From an uncultured Sphingomonas sp. (lineage in GTDB: Bacteria > Pseudomonadota > Alphaproteobacteria > Sphingomonadales > Sphingomonadaceae): a stretch of 64,000 nucleotides of DNA. A program made the translations under genes and the position numbers. Positions 54,052 through 61,814 of the stretch are shown here, in pieces. The notes below the pieces were generated by a model. It saw only the letters and a list, made by a program, of their open reading frames with translations. It searched no databases and was not told the DNA's origin. Position 1 is the stretch's first letter. Each line of letters opens with the position of its first letter. The stretch spans positions 1 through 64,000 of the forward strand of contig NZ_CAJYQD010000006.1 of NCBI RefSeq assembly GCF_913776855.1, read 5' to 3'.

Positions 54052-54956
54052 TGGCGCCCGGCGGTGACCGGGTGCTGATCGACCGCTTTCTGGAGATGAT
54101 GGCGGCGGAGGCGGGCGCGGCGCGCAACACGCTGTCCGCCTATCGTACCGACCTGTCGCTGGCGTCCGAGGCGTTGGGCGGACGGCTGGCCGGGGCGGAT
54201 GCGGTGGCGATCGGGCGGCTGGCCGATGGCTGGGCCGACCTTGCCAAGGCGACCGTCGCGCGCAAGGCGGCGGCGCTCCGGCGGTTCTTCGCGTTTCTGG
54301 CGGAGGAAGGGTTGCGGGCGGACGATCCCGGCGCGGCGCTGCCCCGGCCGGGAACGTCGCGCGGGCTGCCGAAGACGCTGTCCAGTCGGGACATCAATGC
54401 GATGTTCGCCGCGATCGATGCGCGGACCCAAAGGGAACCGCCCGATCGCAACGACCTGCGCCTCTCCGCGCTGTTCGAACTGCTGTACGGATCGGGGCTG
54501 CGCGCGACCGAACTGGTGTCGCTGCCGCGCGGGAGCATCGCGTCGGACCGGCCGTACATGATCCTGAAGGGCAAGGGCGGGCGCGAGCGGATGGTGCCGC
54601 TGTCCGATCGGTCGCGGGCCGCCGTGGCGCGCTGGCGGGCGCATGTGCCGGGTGACAGCGTCTGGCTGTTCCCGTCGGGCAAGGGGCATTTGTCGCGGAT
54701 GCGGCTGTACCAGATCGTCCGGGCGCTGGCCGGGGAGGCGGGGATCGCGCCCGACAGGATCAGCCCGCACGTGCTGCGCCATGCGTTCGCGACCCACCTG
54801 CTGGAGGGGGGTGCGGACCTGCGCGCGTTGCAGGCGATGCTGGGCCATGCCGATATCGCCACCACCGAAATCTATACCCATGTCGATGCGTCGCGGCTGG
54901 TGCAGCTGGTGAACGAACGCCACCCGCTGATTGACGAAGGGCGGACACGGCCATAG
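54051..54956 (+). CDS. xerD: Site-specific tyrosine recombinase XerD
   Basis: XerD, with XerC, resolves chromosome dimers at dif. The 301-residue product has the SAM-like N-terminal domain ([20 protein letters not shown]) and the catalytic domain with Arg in [13 protein letters not shown], Lys in [14 protein letters not shown], the HxxR in [17 protein letters not shown], and His plus Tyr in [16 protein letters not shown]. All active-site residues are intact. Context next to aroKB and accA, without mobile-element features, fits a housekeeping XerD rather than a phage integrase. Confidence 0.93.
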   Translation: MAPGGDRVLIDRFLEMMAAEAGAARNTLSAYRTDLSLASEALGGRLAGADAVAIGRLADGWADLAKATVARKAAALRRFFAFLAEEGLRADDPGAALPRPGTSRGLPKTLSSRDINAMFAAIDARTQREPPDRNDLRLSALFELLYGSGLRATELVSLPRGSIASDRPYMILKGKGGRERMVPLSDRSRAAVARWRAHVPGDSVWLFPSGKGHLSRMRLYQIVRALAGEAGIAPDRISPHVLRHAFATHLLEGGADLRALQAMLGHADIATTEIYTHVDASRLVQLVNERHPLIDEGRTRP

Positions 54957-54967
54957 GGCGCGGAACC

Positions 54968-55915
54968 ATGGCTACCTTCCTTGATTTCGAAAAACCCATC
55001 GCCGAGCTGCAGGCGCGTATCGACGAACTGCGCGATACCGCCGCCGATGGCGAACTGGACATCGCGACCGAGATCGGGCGATTGCAGACCAAATCGGACC
55101 GGCTGCTGCGCGAAACCTATGCGAAGCTGACCCCGTGGCAGAAGACGCAGGTCGCCCGCCATCCCGAACGGCCGCATTTCAAGCATTATGTCGCCGGCCT
55201 GGTGGAAGATTTCATGCCGCTGGGCGGCGACCGCGCCTTTGCCGACGACCAGGCGATCCTCGGCGGGATCGGGCGGTTCCGTGGACGCAAGGTCATGGTG
55301 ATCGGCCATGAAAAGGGCGACGATACCGCGACGCGGCTGCGCCACAATTTCGGCATGGGCAAGCCCGAGGGCTATCGCAAGGCGATCCGCCTGATGCAGC
55401 TGGCCGACCGGTTCGGGCTGCCGGTCGTGACGCTGGTCGATACGTCGGGCGCGTTTCCCGGTATCCAGGCCGAGGAGCGCGGCCAGGCCGAGGCGATCGC
55501 GCGTTCGACCGAGGCGGCGCTGAATTTGGGCGTGCCGATGGTGTCGGCTATTCTGGGTGAAGGCGGCTCGGGCGGCGCGATCGCGCTGGCGGCGGGCAAC
55601 CGGGTGCTGATGATGGAACACGCGGTCTATTCGGTGATCTCTCCCGAAGGCTGCGCCTCGATCCTGTGGCGGACGGCCGACAAGGCGCCAGAAGCAGCCG
55701 AAGCGATGCGGGTGACGGCGCAGGACCTGAAGGCGCTGGGCGTGATCGACCGGATCGTCGCTGAACCTCTGGGCGCGGCGCATCGCGACCCGGCGGGTGC
55801 GATAGCGGCGCTGGGCGATGCGATCGATGGGGAGCTGAACGCGCTGTCCGCGCAGGACGGCGCGGCGCTGCGCCAGTCGCGGCGCGCGAAATTCCTGGCG
55901 ATGGGTCGCCTGTAA
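54968..55915 (+). CDS. accA: Acetyl-CoA carboxylase carboxyltransferase subunit alpha
   Basis: AccA, with AccD, transfers the carboxyl group from biotin to acetyl-CoA in fatty acid synthesis. The 315-residue product starts [20 protein letters not shown] and has [60 protein letters not shown] and [20 protein letters not shown]. These are all conserved. Length is normal. It follows xerD by 11 bases. Confidence 0.97.
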   Translation: MATFLDFEKPIAELQARIDELRDTAADGELDIATEIGRLQTKSDRLLRETYAKLTPWQKTQVARHPERPHFKHYVAGLVEDFMPLGGDRAFADDQAILGGIGRFRGRKVMVIGHEKGDDTATRLRHNFGMGKPEGYRKAIRLMQLADRFGLPVVTLVDTSGAFPGIQAEERGQAEAIARSTEAALNLGVPMVSAILGEGGSGGAIALAAGNRVLMMEHAVYSVISPEGCASILWRTADKAPEAAEAMRVTAQDLKALGVIDRIVAEPLGAAHRDPAGAIAALGDAIDGELNALSAQDGAALRQSRRAKFLAMGRL

Positions 55916-55963
55916 CCGGGCGGCGTGCCGCGGAGGGGGCCGGCGATGCCGGTGTTCGCGGAC

Positions 55964-56003
55964 AAAAAAATGGGGCGGCGGAACCCCCGTCCCGCCGCCC
56001 CAT
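55964..56003 (-). terminator. Rho-independent terminator of the Flp pilin gene
   Basis: Read on the minus strand, ATGGGGCGGCGG (56003-55992) pairs perfectly with CCGCCGCCCCAT (55981-55970) around a ten-base loop, followed by seven T residues. It lies 17 bases after the Flp pilin stop codon. It is one of the strongest terminators in the window. Confidence 0.92.
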
Positions 56004-56020
56004 CGGTCGTGGCTTACGCC

Positions 56021-56188
56021 TTACGACGCCTTCATGTTGGCAGTGACGTTGCCGAAGGTCAGCTTCAGCTGGTTGCCCAGACCCTGCATGGCGGCGATGG
56101 CGGCGACGGCGATCAGCGCTGCGATCAGGCCGTATTCGATCGCGGTGGCACCCTTGCTGTTCTTCAGGAAGGTACGGATCTTCTGCAT
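56021..56188 (-). CDS. Flp family type IVb pilin
   Basis: The 55-residue pilin starts MQKIRTFLKNSKGATAIEYG and continues with the hydrophobic helix LIAALIAVAAIAAMQGLG. The processing site is Gly-Ala before TAIEYG, with the conserved Glu and Tyr of Flp pilins. The ATG at 56188 is chosen because GGAG lies eight bases upstream. The ATG at 56200 has no ribosome-binding site. It is followed by a strong terminator, which suggests high expression. No tad assembly genes are adjacent. Confidence 0.92.
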   Translation of the reverse strand: MQKIRTFLKNSKGATAIEYGLIAALIAVAAIAAMQGLGNQLKLTFGNVTANMKAS

Positions 56189-56317
56189 AATCTGCTCCAT
56201 GGTTCTGCGTGCTTCAATTCCCGGCCGTTCGAAACCAGGTTCCGTTCGACTGGGGCAAAGTAACGGGAGCGCGGTTGACAAAAGTTTAAAGGAATCGTGG
56301 AGGAACCATTATGATGG

Positions 56318-56509
56318 TTAACCGCGCGGTCCGTTCTGCGTAACGTTCAGGGTCACGCCGTTCCACATGTCGCTGGTCACCTTGCCCAGGCTGGACACGG
56401 CCGCGATCAGGCCGATCACGATCAGCGCGAGGATCATCCCGTATTCGATGGCGGTACCACCACGCTGGTCCCGCCACAGGCTGCGCAAGGGGCGCAGGAA
56501 TGAACGCAT
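56318..56509 (-). CDS. Flp family type IVb pilin (second copy)
   Basis: The 63-residue product starts MRSFLRPLRSLWRDQRGGTA and continues IEYGMILALIVIGLIAAVSS. This gives the Flp processing site RGG-TAIEYG and a hydrophobic helix. The ATG at 56509 follows AGGAG. It has a longer, Trp-containing C-terminal tail than the first pilin, so the two are diverged paralogues. It lies upstream of the other pilin with 129 bases between them, and is divergent from mutT by 35 bases. Confidence 0.9.
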   Translation of the reverse strand: MRSFLRPLRSLWRDQRGGTAIEYGMILALIVIGLIAAVSSLGKVTSDMWNGVTLNVTQNGPRG

Positions 56510-56544
56510 GACGGCTGGCTCCTGATGAACGTACACCAATCCCT

Positions 56545-56979
56545 ATGTCGAGCGAGGTTAACAAAGTGTCGTCCACCCCGGTCCCGATTTTACTGGTAAC
56601 CGCCGCCGCGATGATCGACGGGGATGGCCGCGTACTGGTGCAGCAGCGTCCGCCGGGCACGTCCATGGCCGGGCTGTGGGAATTTCCCGGCGGCAAGGTC
56701 GAGGCGGGCGAAACGCCGGAGGCAGCGCTGGTGCGCGAACTGGACGAGGAACTGGGCGTCGTGGTCGATCACCAGTGCCTGGCCCCGGCGGCCTTTGCCA
56801 GCGAGGCGCTGGGCGAGCGGCATCTGTTGCTGCTGCTCTATGCGCTGCGCAAGTGGCAGGGAATTCCGGCCGCGCGCCACGCGACGGCGCTGCAATGGCT
56901 GCGGCCGGTGCAGCTGCACGCGCTGCCGATGCCGCCCGCCGACCGGCCACTGATCGGATTGCTGGAGGCGCTGGTCTAG
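56545..56979 (+). CDS. mutT: MutT-type (8-oxo-dGTP) Nudix diphosphatase
   Basis: This Nudix hydrolase, probably cleaning oxidised dGTP from the nucleotide pool, has 144 residues. The Nudix box runs from GGKVEAGETPEAALVREL to DEELGV, with all four metal-binding glutamates, and VLVQQRPPGTSMAGLWEFPG before it is typical of MutT. WLRPVQLHALPMPPADRPLI closes the fold. The start at 56545 is the first ATG, and the conserved part begins about 14 residues later. Confidence 0.92.
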   Translation: MSSEVNKVSSTPVPILLVTAAAMIDGDGRVLVQQRPPGTSMAGLWEFPGGKVEAGETPEAALVRELDEELGVVVDHQCLAPAAFASEALGERHLLLLLYALRKWQGIPAARHATALQWLRPVQLHALPMPPADRPLIGLLEALV

Positions 56980-57809
56980 GTGGGCGGGCGCAGCGTGTCG
57001 GCGAGCGAGGCAGTGGCGCTGCCGCGACGCGCCGGTTGCGGCTGGCTGGGGGCGGGTGCCCAGCCGGTCAGGTAGATGACCTCGAACGCTTCGGCGGTGC
57101 GGCCATCGGCATCGGCCCGGTCGGCAAAGGCCGATGCGGCGGCGACCAGCCCGGCGCGGCCCAGCGGTGCCGGTTCCAGCAGGCCGGTCGCGCCCATGCC
57201 GCGCAGATCGTCGACCAGCTTGCCCAGCCCCGCATAGCGCACGGTCAGCGTTTCCGAATCGGCGACCGGGAGCGCGAAGCCGGCGCGCACCAGCAGGTCG
57301 CCGGCAGAGCGCAGGTCGATCTGCGGATGGACGCGCCCCGCCGGGCGATCCGCCTCCGCCGCCAGCAGCGACTGGCGCAGCGTGGCGAGCGTGCGGCCCC
57401 CGGTGAAGGCGGCGAGGAACAGGCCGTCGGGCCGCAGGCTGCGGCGGATCAGCGTCAGCGCGCCGGGCAGGTCGTTCACACTGTCCAGCACGCCGACCGA
57501 CACCACCAGATCGAACGCGCCATCGGCGAAGGGCAGCCGGTCCTCATCGCCCTGTACCCCGCCCGCCGCACGGGCAAAGGCAAAGCCGGGGTCGAAGCGC
57601 ACCACCCGCGCGCCGGGCGGCGGGGTGAAGGCGGCATCGGCGCAGCCCAGGTCGAGGACGTCGGAAAAGCTGCGCGTCACCGCCTGCAACCGGTCCTCGA
57701 TCCCCTCCAGCATGTAGCGATGCAGGAAGTCGGCGCGGGCGAAGTCCGGCTGGGCGCGGTCGCGGTGCAGGCGGCGGCGCGGGCGGGCGAAGAGATCGGG
57801 AGCGGTCAC
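56976..57809 (-). CDS. SAM-dependent methyltransferase (NDUFAF5/BioC-like)
   Basis: The 277-residue class I methyltransferase begins LFARPRRRLHRDRAQPDFAR. It has the SAM motif VLDLGCADAAFTPPPGARVV, then DEDRLPFADGAFDLVVSVGV, and LTLIRRSLRPDGLFLAAFTG. The N-terminal RPRRRLHRDRA pattern resembles the NDUFAF5-like proteins of alphaproteobacteria, which hydroxylate or methylate a complex I subunit. The SAM motif reads DLGCAD rather than DxGxGxG. The function is inferred from family likeness. Confidence 0.8.
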   Translation of the reverse strand: MTAPDLFARPRRRLHRDRAQPDFARADFLHRYMLEGIEDRLQAVTRSFSDVLDLGCADAAFTPPPGARVVRFDPGFAFARAAGGVQGDEDRLPFADGAFDLVVSVGVLDSVNDLPGALTLIRRSLRPDGLFLAAFTGGRTLATLRQSLLAAEADRPAGRVHPQIDLRSAGDLLVRAGFALPVADSETLTVRYAGLGKLVDDLRGMGATGLLEPAPLGRAGLVAAASAFADRADADGRTAEAFEVIYLTGWAPAPSQPQPARRGSATASLADTLRPPT

Positions 57810-57853
57810 GCCGGCCTTGTGCCGGGCGGCGGGCGCGGCGACAAGGGTATGCG

Positions 57854-58585
57854 ATGCGCCTTGCCCGCTTGCCTATCGCCGCGATCGCGCAACTCGTCGC
57901 CCTGGCGATCCCCCCGCGCTGTCCCGGATGCGGGACGGTGGTGGAGGCGGACCATCGCTTCTGTGCGACCTGCTGGGCGGGATTGCGGTTCCTTGGCGAC
58001 CCGGCCTGCGCGGCCTGTGGTATGCCGATGGCGATCGATCAGGGACCGGGGATGCGGTGCGGGCCGTGTCTCGTCCGGCTGCCGGTGCATGACGGGGTGC
58101 GGGCGGCGGTCGCCTATGGCCCGGTGGCGCGCGACGTTGCGCTCAAGCTGAAATATGGGGGGCGGCTGGCGCTGGCCACGACGATGGCGCGGCTGATGCT
58201 CCGGCACTTGGCGGCGGATGCGACCTGCCTGGTCCCGGTACCGCTGCATCGGCGGCGGCTATGGACGCGGGGATATAATCAGTCGGTGCTGATCGCCGCG
58301 GCGCTGGGACGGATGCGCGGCGTGCCGATGCTGCGTGATGCCCTGCGCCGGACCCGCGCCACGCCGCCGCTCAGGGGCATGAACGGGCGCGCGCGGGCCA
58401 AGGCGGTGCGCGGGGCGTTCGTCGTCAGCGATCCGGCGACGGTCGCCGGGCAATCGGTGGTGCTGGTCGACGATGTTCATACCAGCGGCGCGACGGTCGA
58501 CGCCTGCGCCGCGGCGCTCCGCCGGGCGGGCGCGGCGCGGGTCATGGTCCTGTGCTGGGCACGGGTCGTCGGTGCGGATGATTGA
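57854..58585 (+). CDS. ComF family protein (phosphoribosyltransferase fold)
   Basis: The 243-residue product has the ComF double zinc-ribbon (CPGCGTVVEADHRFCATCW, then CAACGMP and CGPC) followed by AAVAYGPVARDVALKLKYGG, LVPVPLHRRRLWTRGYNQS and the PRPP site VVLVDDVHTSGATVDACAAA. ComF proteins assist DNA uptake in competent bacteria and link to replication-fork repair, but in alphaproteobacteria the role is unproven. It is divergent from the methyltransferase gene. Confidence 0.92.
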   Translation: MRLARLPIAAIAQLVALAIPPRCPGCGTVVEADHRFCATCWAGLRFLGDPACAACGMPMAIDQGPGMRCGPCLVRLPVHDGVRAAVAYGPVARDVALKLKYGGRLALATTMARLMLRHLAADATCLVPVPLHRRRLWTRGYNQSVLIAAALGRMRGVPMLRDALRRTRATPPLRGMNGRARAKAVRGAFVVSDPATVAGQSVVLVDDVHTSGATVDACAAALRRAGAARVMVLCWARVVGADD

Positions 58586-58616
58586 CAAGGGGCCGAAGCG
58601 GACACAACTGAACGGC

Positions 58617-58874
58617 ATGGCAAGCATCATCATCTATACCAAGGCATTCTGCCCCTATTGCACGCGCGCCAAGCGGCTGCTCGACGAGAAGGGCGCCGCG
58701 TATGAAGAGATCGACATCAGCATGGGCGGCCCGAAGCGGCAGGAGATGCTGGCGAAGTCGAACGGCCGGACCACCGTGCCGCAGATCTTCATCGGCGAAA
58801 CCCATGTCGGCGGGTCCGACGACCTTGCCGCGCTGGAGCGTGAAGGCAGGCTGGACGCGTTGCTGACGGCATGA
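58617..58874 (+). CDS. grxC: Glutaredoxin 3
   Basis: This dithiol glutaredoxin of 85 residues starts ASIIIYTKAFCPYCTRAKRL with the CPYC active site and has TTVPQIFIGETHVGGSDDL, containing the TVP and GGSDDL glutathione-binding motifs. It reduces disulfides and glutathionylated proteins in the cytoplasm. The ATG at 58617 matches the family start. Its stop overlaps the amidase gene as ATGA. Confidence 0.96.
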   Translation: MASIIIYTKAFCPYCTRAKRLLDEKGAAYEEIDISMGGPKRQEMLAKSNGRTTVPQIFIGETHVGGSDDLAALEREGRLDALLTA

Positions 58875-59695
58875 AGCTTGCGCTGCTCCAGATGACCGCC
58901 GGCATCGATCCCGATGCCAATGCGGCGGTGCTGGTGGACGCGATCGAGCGGGCGTCGGCGGAGGGCGCGGCGATCCTGTTCACACCCGAAATGTCCGGGC
59001 TGATCGATCGGGACCGTGAACGCGCCGCCGCGTCGATCGCGACCGAGACGGACGATCGGGTATTGCGGGCGGTGCGGGATGCAGCGGCGCGGGCCGGTAT
59101 CTGGGTCCATCTGGGATCGTTGGCGATTCGGCGCGACGATGGTCGGCTGGCCAACCGCGGCTATGTGATCGATGGCGATGGCGGGGTTCGTGCGACGTAC
59201 GACAAGCTGCATCTGTTCGACGTAACGCTGCCGAGTGGCGAAAGCTGGCGTGAATCGGCGAGCTATGTGCCGGGCGATCGCGCCTGTGTGGTCGCCACGC
59301 CCGCCGGAGCGATGGGGCTGTCAATCTGTTACGACCTGCGCTTTGCCGACCTGTTCCGCGCGATGAGCGATGAAGGGGCGACGATCCTGTCGGTGCCGGC
59401 CGCTTTCACCGTGCCGACCGGACAGGCGCATTGGCACGTGCTGTTGCGTGCCAGGGCGATCGAGGCGGGGGCGTTCGTCGTCGCGGCGGCGCAGACCGGG
59501 GTCCATGCCGATGGCCGTGCGACCTATGGCCATTCGCTGGTGATCGATCCGTGGGGCAAGGTTCTGCTCGACATGGGCGAGGCGGCGGGGATCGGCATGG
59601 TCGAGATCGACCCGGCACAGGTCGCGGCGGTGCGCGCGCGGGTGCCGGTGCTGGACCATCGCCGCCCGGTCCCGTCGGTCGAGGTCGTGGCGTGA
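58871..59695 (+). CDS. Carbon-nitrogen hydrolase family protein (Nit1/deaminated glutathione amidase-like)
   Basis: The 274-residue nitrilase-superfamily amidase has the triad Glu in ILFTPEMSGLI, Lys in TYDKLHLFDVTLPSG and Cys in GLSICYDLRFADLFRAM. HVLLRARAIEAGAFVVAAAQ follows. The sequence pattern matches Nit1/YbeM enzymes, which hydrolyse deaminated glutathione, a side product of transaminases. Coupling to glutaredoxin (ATGA overlap) fits a thiol-related role. Alternatives are other omega-amidases. Confidence 0.9.
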   Translation: MKLALLQMTAGIDPDANAAVLVDAIERASAEGAAILFTPEMSGLIDRDRERAAASIATETDDRVLRAVRDAAARAGIWVHLGSLAIRRDDGRLANRGYVIDGDGGVRATYDKLHLFDVTLPSGESWRESASYVPGDRACVVATPAGAMGLSICYDLRFADLFRAMSDEGATILSVPAAFTVPTGQAHWHVLLRARAIEAGAFVVAAAQTGVHADGRATYGHSLVIDPWGKVLLDMGEAAGIGMVEIDPAQVAAVRARVPVLDHRRPVPSVEVVA

Positions 59696-60120
59696 TCGTC
59701 TTCGACCTGCGTTGCGGCAATGCCCATGTGTTCGAAGCGTGGTTCGCGTCGAGTGATGCCTATGCCGACCAGCGCGAACGCGCGCTGATCCGTTGTCCGA
59801 TGTGCGACGATGCGAGGATCGCCAAGGCGGTGATGGCCCCGAACATCGCCCCCAAGGGCGACCGGCCGGCGGGACCGCCGCCCGAGGCGATGAAGGTTGC
59901 GCTGGCCGCGCTGGCCAAGGCGCAGAAGGAGGCGCTGTCGGGCAGCGAGTGGGTCGGCCGCGCCTTTGCCGATCGCGCACGGGCGATGCACATCGGCGAT
60001 GCCGATCACGCCCCGATCCATGGGCAGGCCACGCGCGAGGAGGCGAAGGCACTGGTAGACGAGGGCGTGCCGATCGCGCCGCTCCCGCTGCCGGTCGTTC
60101 CGCCCGAGCGGGCGAATTAG
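59692..60120 (+). CDS. DUF1178 family protein
   Basis: The 142-residue product starts at GTG 59692, overlapping the amidase stop as GTGA. It begins IVFDLRCGNAHVFEAWFASS and has ALIRCPMCDDARIAKAVMAP, giving two cysteine knuckles. Then comes VALAALAKAQKEALSGSEWV and a C-terminal Pro-rich tail. The family is widespread in alphaproteobacteria and of unknown function. The grxC-amidase-DUF1178 unit is one translationally coupled set. Confidence 0.9.
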   Translation: MIVFDLRCGNAHVFEAWFASSDAYADQRERALIRCPMCDDARIAKAVMAPNIAPKGDRPAGPPPEAMKVALAALAKAQKEALSGSEWVGRAFADRARAMHIGDADHAPIHGQATREEAKALVDEGVPIAPLPLPVVPPERAN

Positions 60121-60165
60121 TCCTCAACCCTCCTACAATGCCAACCCGTTTGCTTCGAGCGCAGG

Positions 60166-60247
60166 TTCGAGCTTGTCGAGAACCGACGTCGAGAAGGGCG
60201 TGCCTCGAACACAGGGTTCTCGACTGTCGCTTCTCGACAGGCTCGAA
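60166..60247. repeat. Dispersed-type inverted repeat between the DUF1178 gene and tRNA-Arg
   Basis: TTCGAGCTTGTCGAGAA at 60166-60182 is inverted at 60231-60247 with one mismatch, separated by 48 bases that themselves contain TCGAGAA-like pieces. The arm sequence resembles palindromic intergenic elements seen repeatedly in sphingomonads. It could also serve as a transcript end for both neighbouring genes. No open frame is inside. Confidence 0.6.
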
Positions 60248-60280
60248 GCTGCTCGAACCGAACGGAGTATTGGGGAAGGC

Positions 60281-60357
60281 TGGTGGCCTCGGAGGGACTC
60301 GAACCCCCGACGCCCGCTTTAGGAAAGCGGCGCTCTGTCCAGCTGAGCTACGAGGCC
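60281..60357 (-). tRNA. tRNA-Arg (anticodon CCT)
   Basis: Read on the minus strand the sequence folds as a tRNA. The acceptor arm GGCCTCG pairs with CGAGGCC, the D arm has GCTC/GAGC, and the anticodon arm CCGCT-TTCCTAA-AGCGG carries anticodon CCT for AGG codons. The T loop is TTCGAGT. The 3' CCA is encoded (60283-60281). AGG is rare in GC-rich genomes, so this is the expected single minor-arginine tRNA. Confidence 0.96.
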
Positions 60358-60403
60358 AGGCGCCCGCTCTAGAATGCCTGTGGCCGCGACGCAATCGGGT
60401 CGA

Positions 60404-60952
60404 TCAGCTGCCGCATTCCCAACGGCCGTCGCGATAGATGCGCTCGCCGCCATCGGCGGTCCGCATGGTCAGCGTGGCGGGCCATTGCCGCGTCGAATCC
60501 GACGCTGGGTCCGTATTGGCGGCCGGGCGATCGACGGCGAACGACACCTTGTCCCCTGCCAGGATGCCGCCGCTCTGGATCGCCTCGCGGCCCGGCGTCG
60601 CGGCGGTGATGCGGCGCAGGCGCTTGTCGAACTTGACCAAGCCGTCGCCCTGGTCGCGGACCAGCAACAGGACCGGCCCGCGCGGCACGGTGCGGAACGA
60701 ACAGCCGGAGCCGAGCAGGTCCCTGTCCTTGAAATCGGCATAGACCATCGGTTGTAATTCAGGTGCTTCGTGCGGTTCGGGCGTATCGGGCAGGCCACGG
60801 GCCACCGCCGGCAACGGCGTGGGTGCGGGCGCCACGCCACCGACCGATCCCACCGGGCGCGCGGCATCGGTTGCATCGGCGGCGGCGGGTGGTTCGGCGG
60901 AGCAGGCGGTGACCGCCGCTGCGGCGAGGAGGCAGGCGAGGGGACGGATCAT
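60404..60952 (-). CDS. Putative lipoprotein, function unknown
   Basis: The 182-residue product starts at ATG 60952 with MIRPLACLLAAAAVTACSAE, giving a lipobox at TAC-S. A Pro/Ala-rich spacer precedes a domain with YADFKDRDLLGSGCSFRTVP, GPVLLLVRDQGDGLVKFDKR and LRRITAATPGREAIQSGGIL. The C-terminus is DGGERIYRDGRWECGS. No family is recognised. The start at 60952 is preferred over 60991 because it begins directly at the signal peptide. It follows folE by 35 bases on the same strand. Confidence 0.75.
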   Translation of the reverse strand: MIRPLACLLAAAAVTACSAEPPAAADATDAARPVGSVGGVAPAPTPLPAVARGLPDTPEPHEAPELQPMVYADFKDRDLLGSGCSFRTVPRGPVLLLVRDQGDGLVKFDKRLRRITAATPGREAIQSGGILAGDKVSFAVDRPAANTDPASDSTRQWPATLTMRTADGGERIYRDGRWECGS

Positions 60953-60987
60953 GGCGTTGCAACGTCCCGCGCGCCGCCGCCGTTCCG

Positions 60988-61611
60988 TCACCCGCGTGCG
61001 ATCAGCGACAGCACTTCCTTGCGGCTGCGTTCATCGTCGCGGAACACGCCCATCATCCGGCTGGTCGTCATGGTGACGCCCGGCGTGCGCACCCCGCGCG
61101 AGGTCATGCAGCCATGGGTCGCCTCGATCACGACCGCCACCCCGCGCGGGCGCAGGCCGTTCCAGATGCAGTCGGCGACTTGCGCCGTCAGTCGCTCCTG
61201 TACCTGCAACCGCCGGGCATAGCCGTGCAGGACACGGGCGAGCTTCGAGATGCCGACGACATGGTCCTTCGGCAGATAGGCGATATGCGCCTTGCCGATG
61301 ATCGGCGCCATATGGTGTTCGCAATGCGATTGGAACGGAATGTCGCGCAGCAGCACGATCTCGTCATAGCCGCCTACTTCCTCGAACACGCGGTCGAGGT
61401 GATGGGCGGGGTCCTCGGCATAGCCCTGCGTATATTCCTTCCACGCGCGCGCGACGCGGAGTGGCGTATCGAGCAGTCCTTCGCGATCGGGATCGTCGCC
61501 GGTCCAGCGGATCAGCGTGCGGATCGCGTCCGCAACATCGTCGGGAACCGGAATTTTGGGCGCGGGGCCGACCAGTTCGCCGCCATCGGCATCGTCGTTC
61601 GCATCACACAT
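60988..61611 (-). CDS. folE: GTP cyclohydrolase I FolE
   Basis: FolE opens GTP to dihydroneopterin triphosphate, the first step of folate synthesis. The 207-residue product has [20 protein letters not shown], the zinc ligands in [40 protein letters not shown] and the third ligand in [12 protein letters not shown]. Length and motifs are normal for type IA. Confidence 0.97.
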   Translation of the reverse strand: MCDANDDADGGELVGPAPKIPVPDDVADAIRTLIRWTGDDPDREGLLDTPLRVARAWKEYTQGYAEDPAHHLDRVFEEVGGYDEIVLLRDIPFQSHCEHHMAPIIGKAHIAYLPKDHVVGISKLARVLHGYARRLQVQERLTAQVADCIWNGLRPRGVAVVIEATHGCMTSRGVRTPGVTMTTSRMMGVFRDDERSRKEVLSLIARG

Positions 61612-61814
61612 CGTCGTGTTCCATTCCCGATCTTCGACTTTTCATGGACGACCGGGGCGATCCCCTGCGCCGCCGCAACTGTGGCTTCCATACCCGTTCG
61701 CCGATGAAAGCGTGCCGTTGATGCAGGTTGCCCGTTGACGCGGGATAGATGCTTCGTCACCAAATGCAACCTGCATAGCCGGACCATATCGGCAGCTGAG
61801 GAAGAGGGGATGCC
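61612..61814. other. Divergent promoter region of folE and the TonB-dependent receptor
   Basis: No gene is supported in these 203 bases. The region holds a perfect 11-base inverted repeat, described separately, and an AAGAGGGG ribosome-binding site before the receptor start. It must contain promoters for both directions, but no -35/-10 pair could be assigned with confidence. Confidence 0.5.
61721..61776. repeat. Perfect 11-base inverted repeat upstream of the TonB-dependent receptor
   Basis: ATGCAGGTTGC at 61721-61731 recurs exactly as its reverse complement GCAACCTGCAT at 61766-61776, with 34 bases between. It ends 39 bases before the receptor start codon. It could be a pair of operator half-sites or an RNA stem in the leader. 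The exact match and position argue for a regulatory role, but the binding factor is unknown. Confidence 0.55.

Noticed and set aside
54051..54956. Possibility that the tyrosine recombinase marks an integrated mobile element
   Set aside because: It is coupled to a chromosomal exported-protein gene and followed by accA, with no att repeats, tRNA boundary or phage genes. It fits housekeeping XerD.
56275..56280. TTGACA resembling a -35 promoter element before the Flp pilin
   Set aside because: It lies on the strand opposite the pilin genes, and no suitable -10 sequence lies 16-18 bases downstream.
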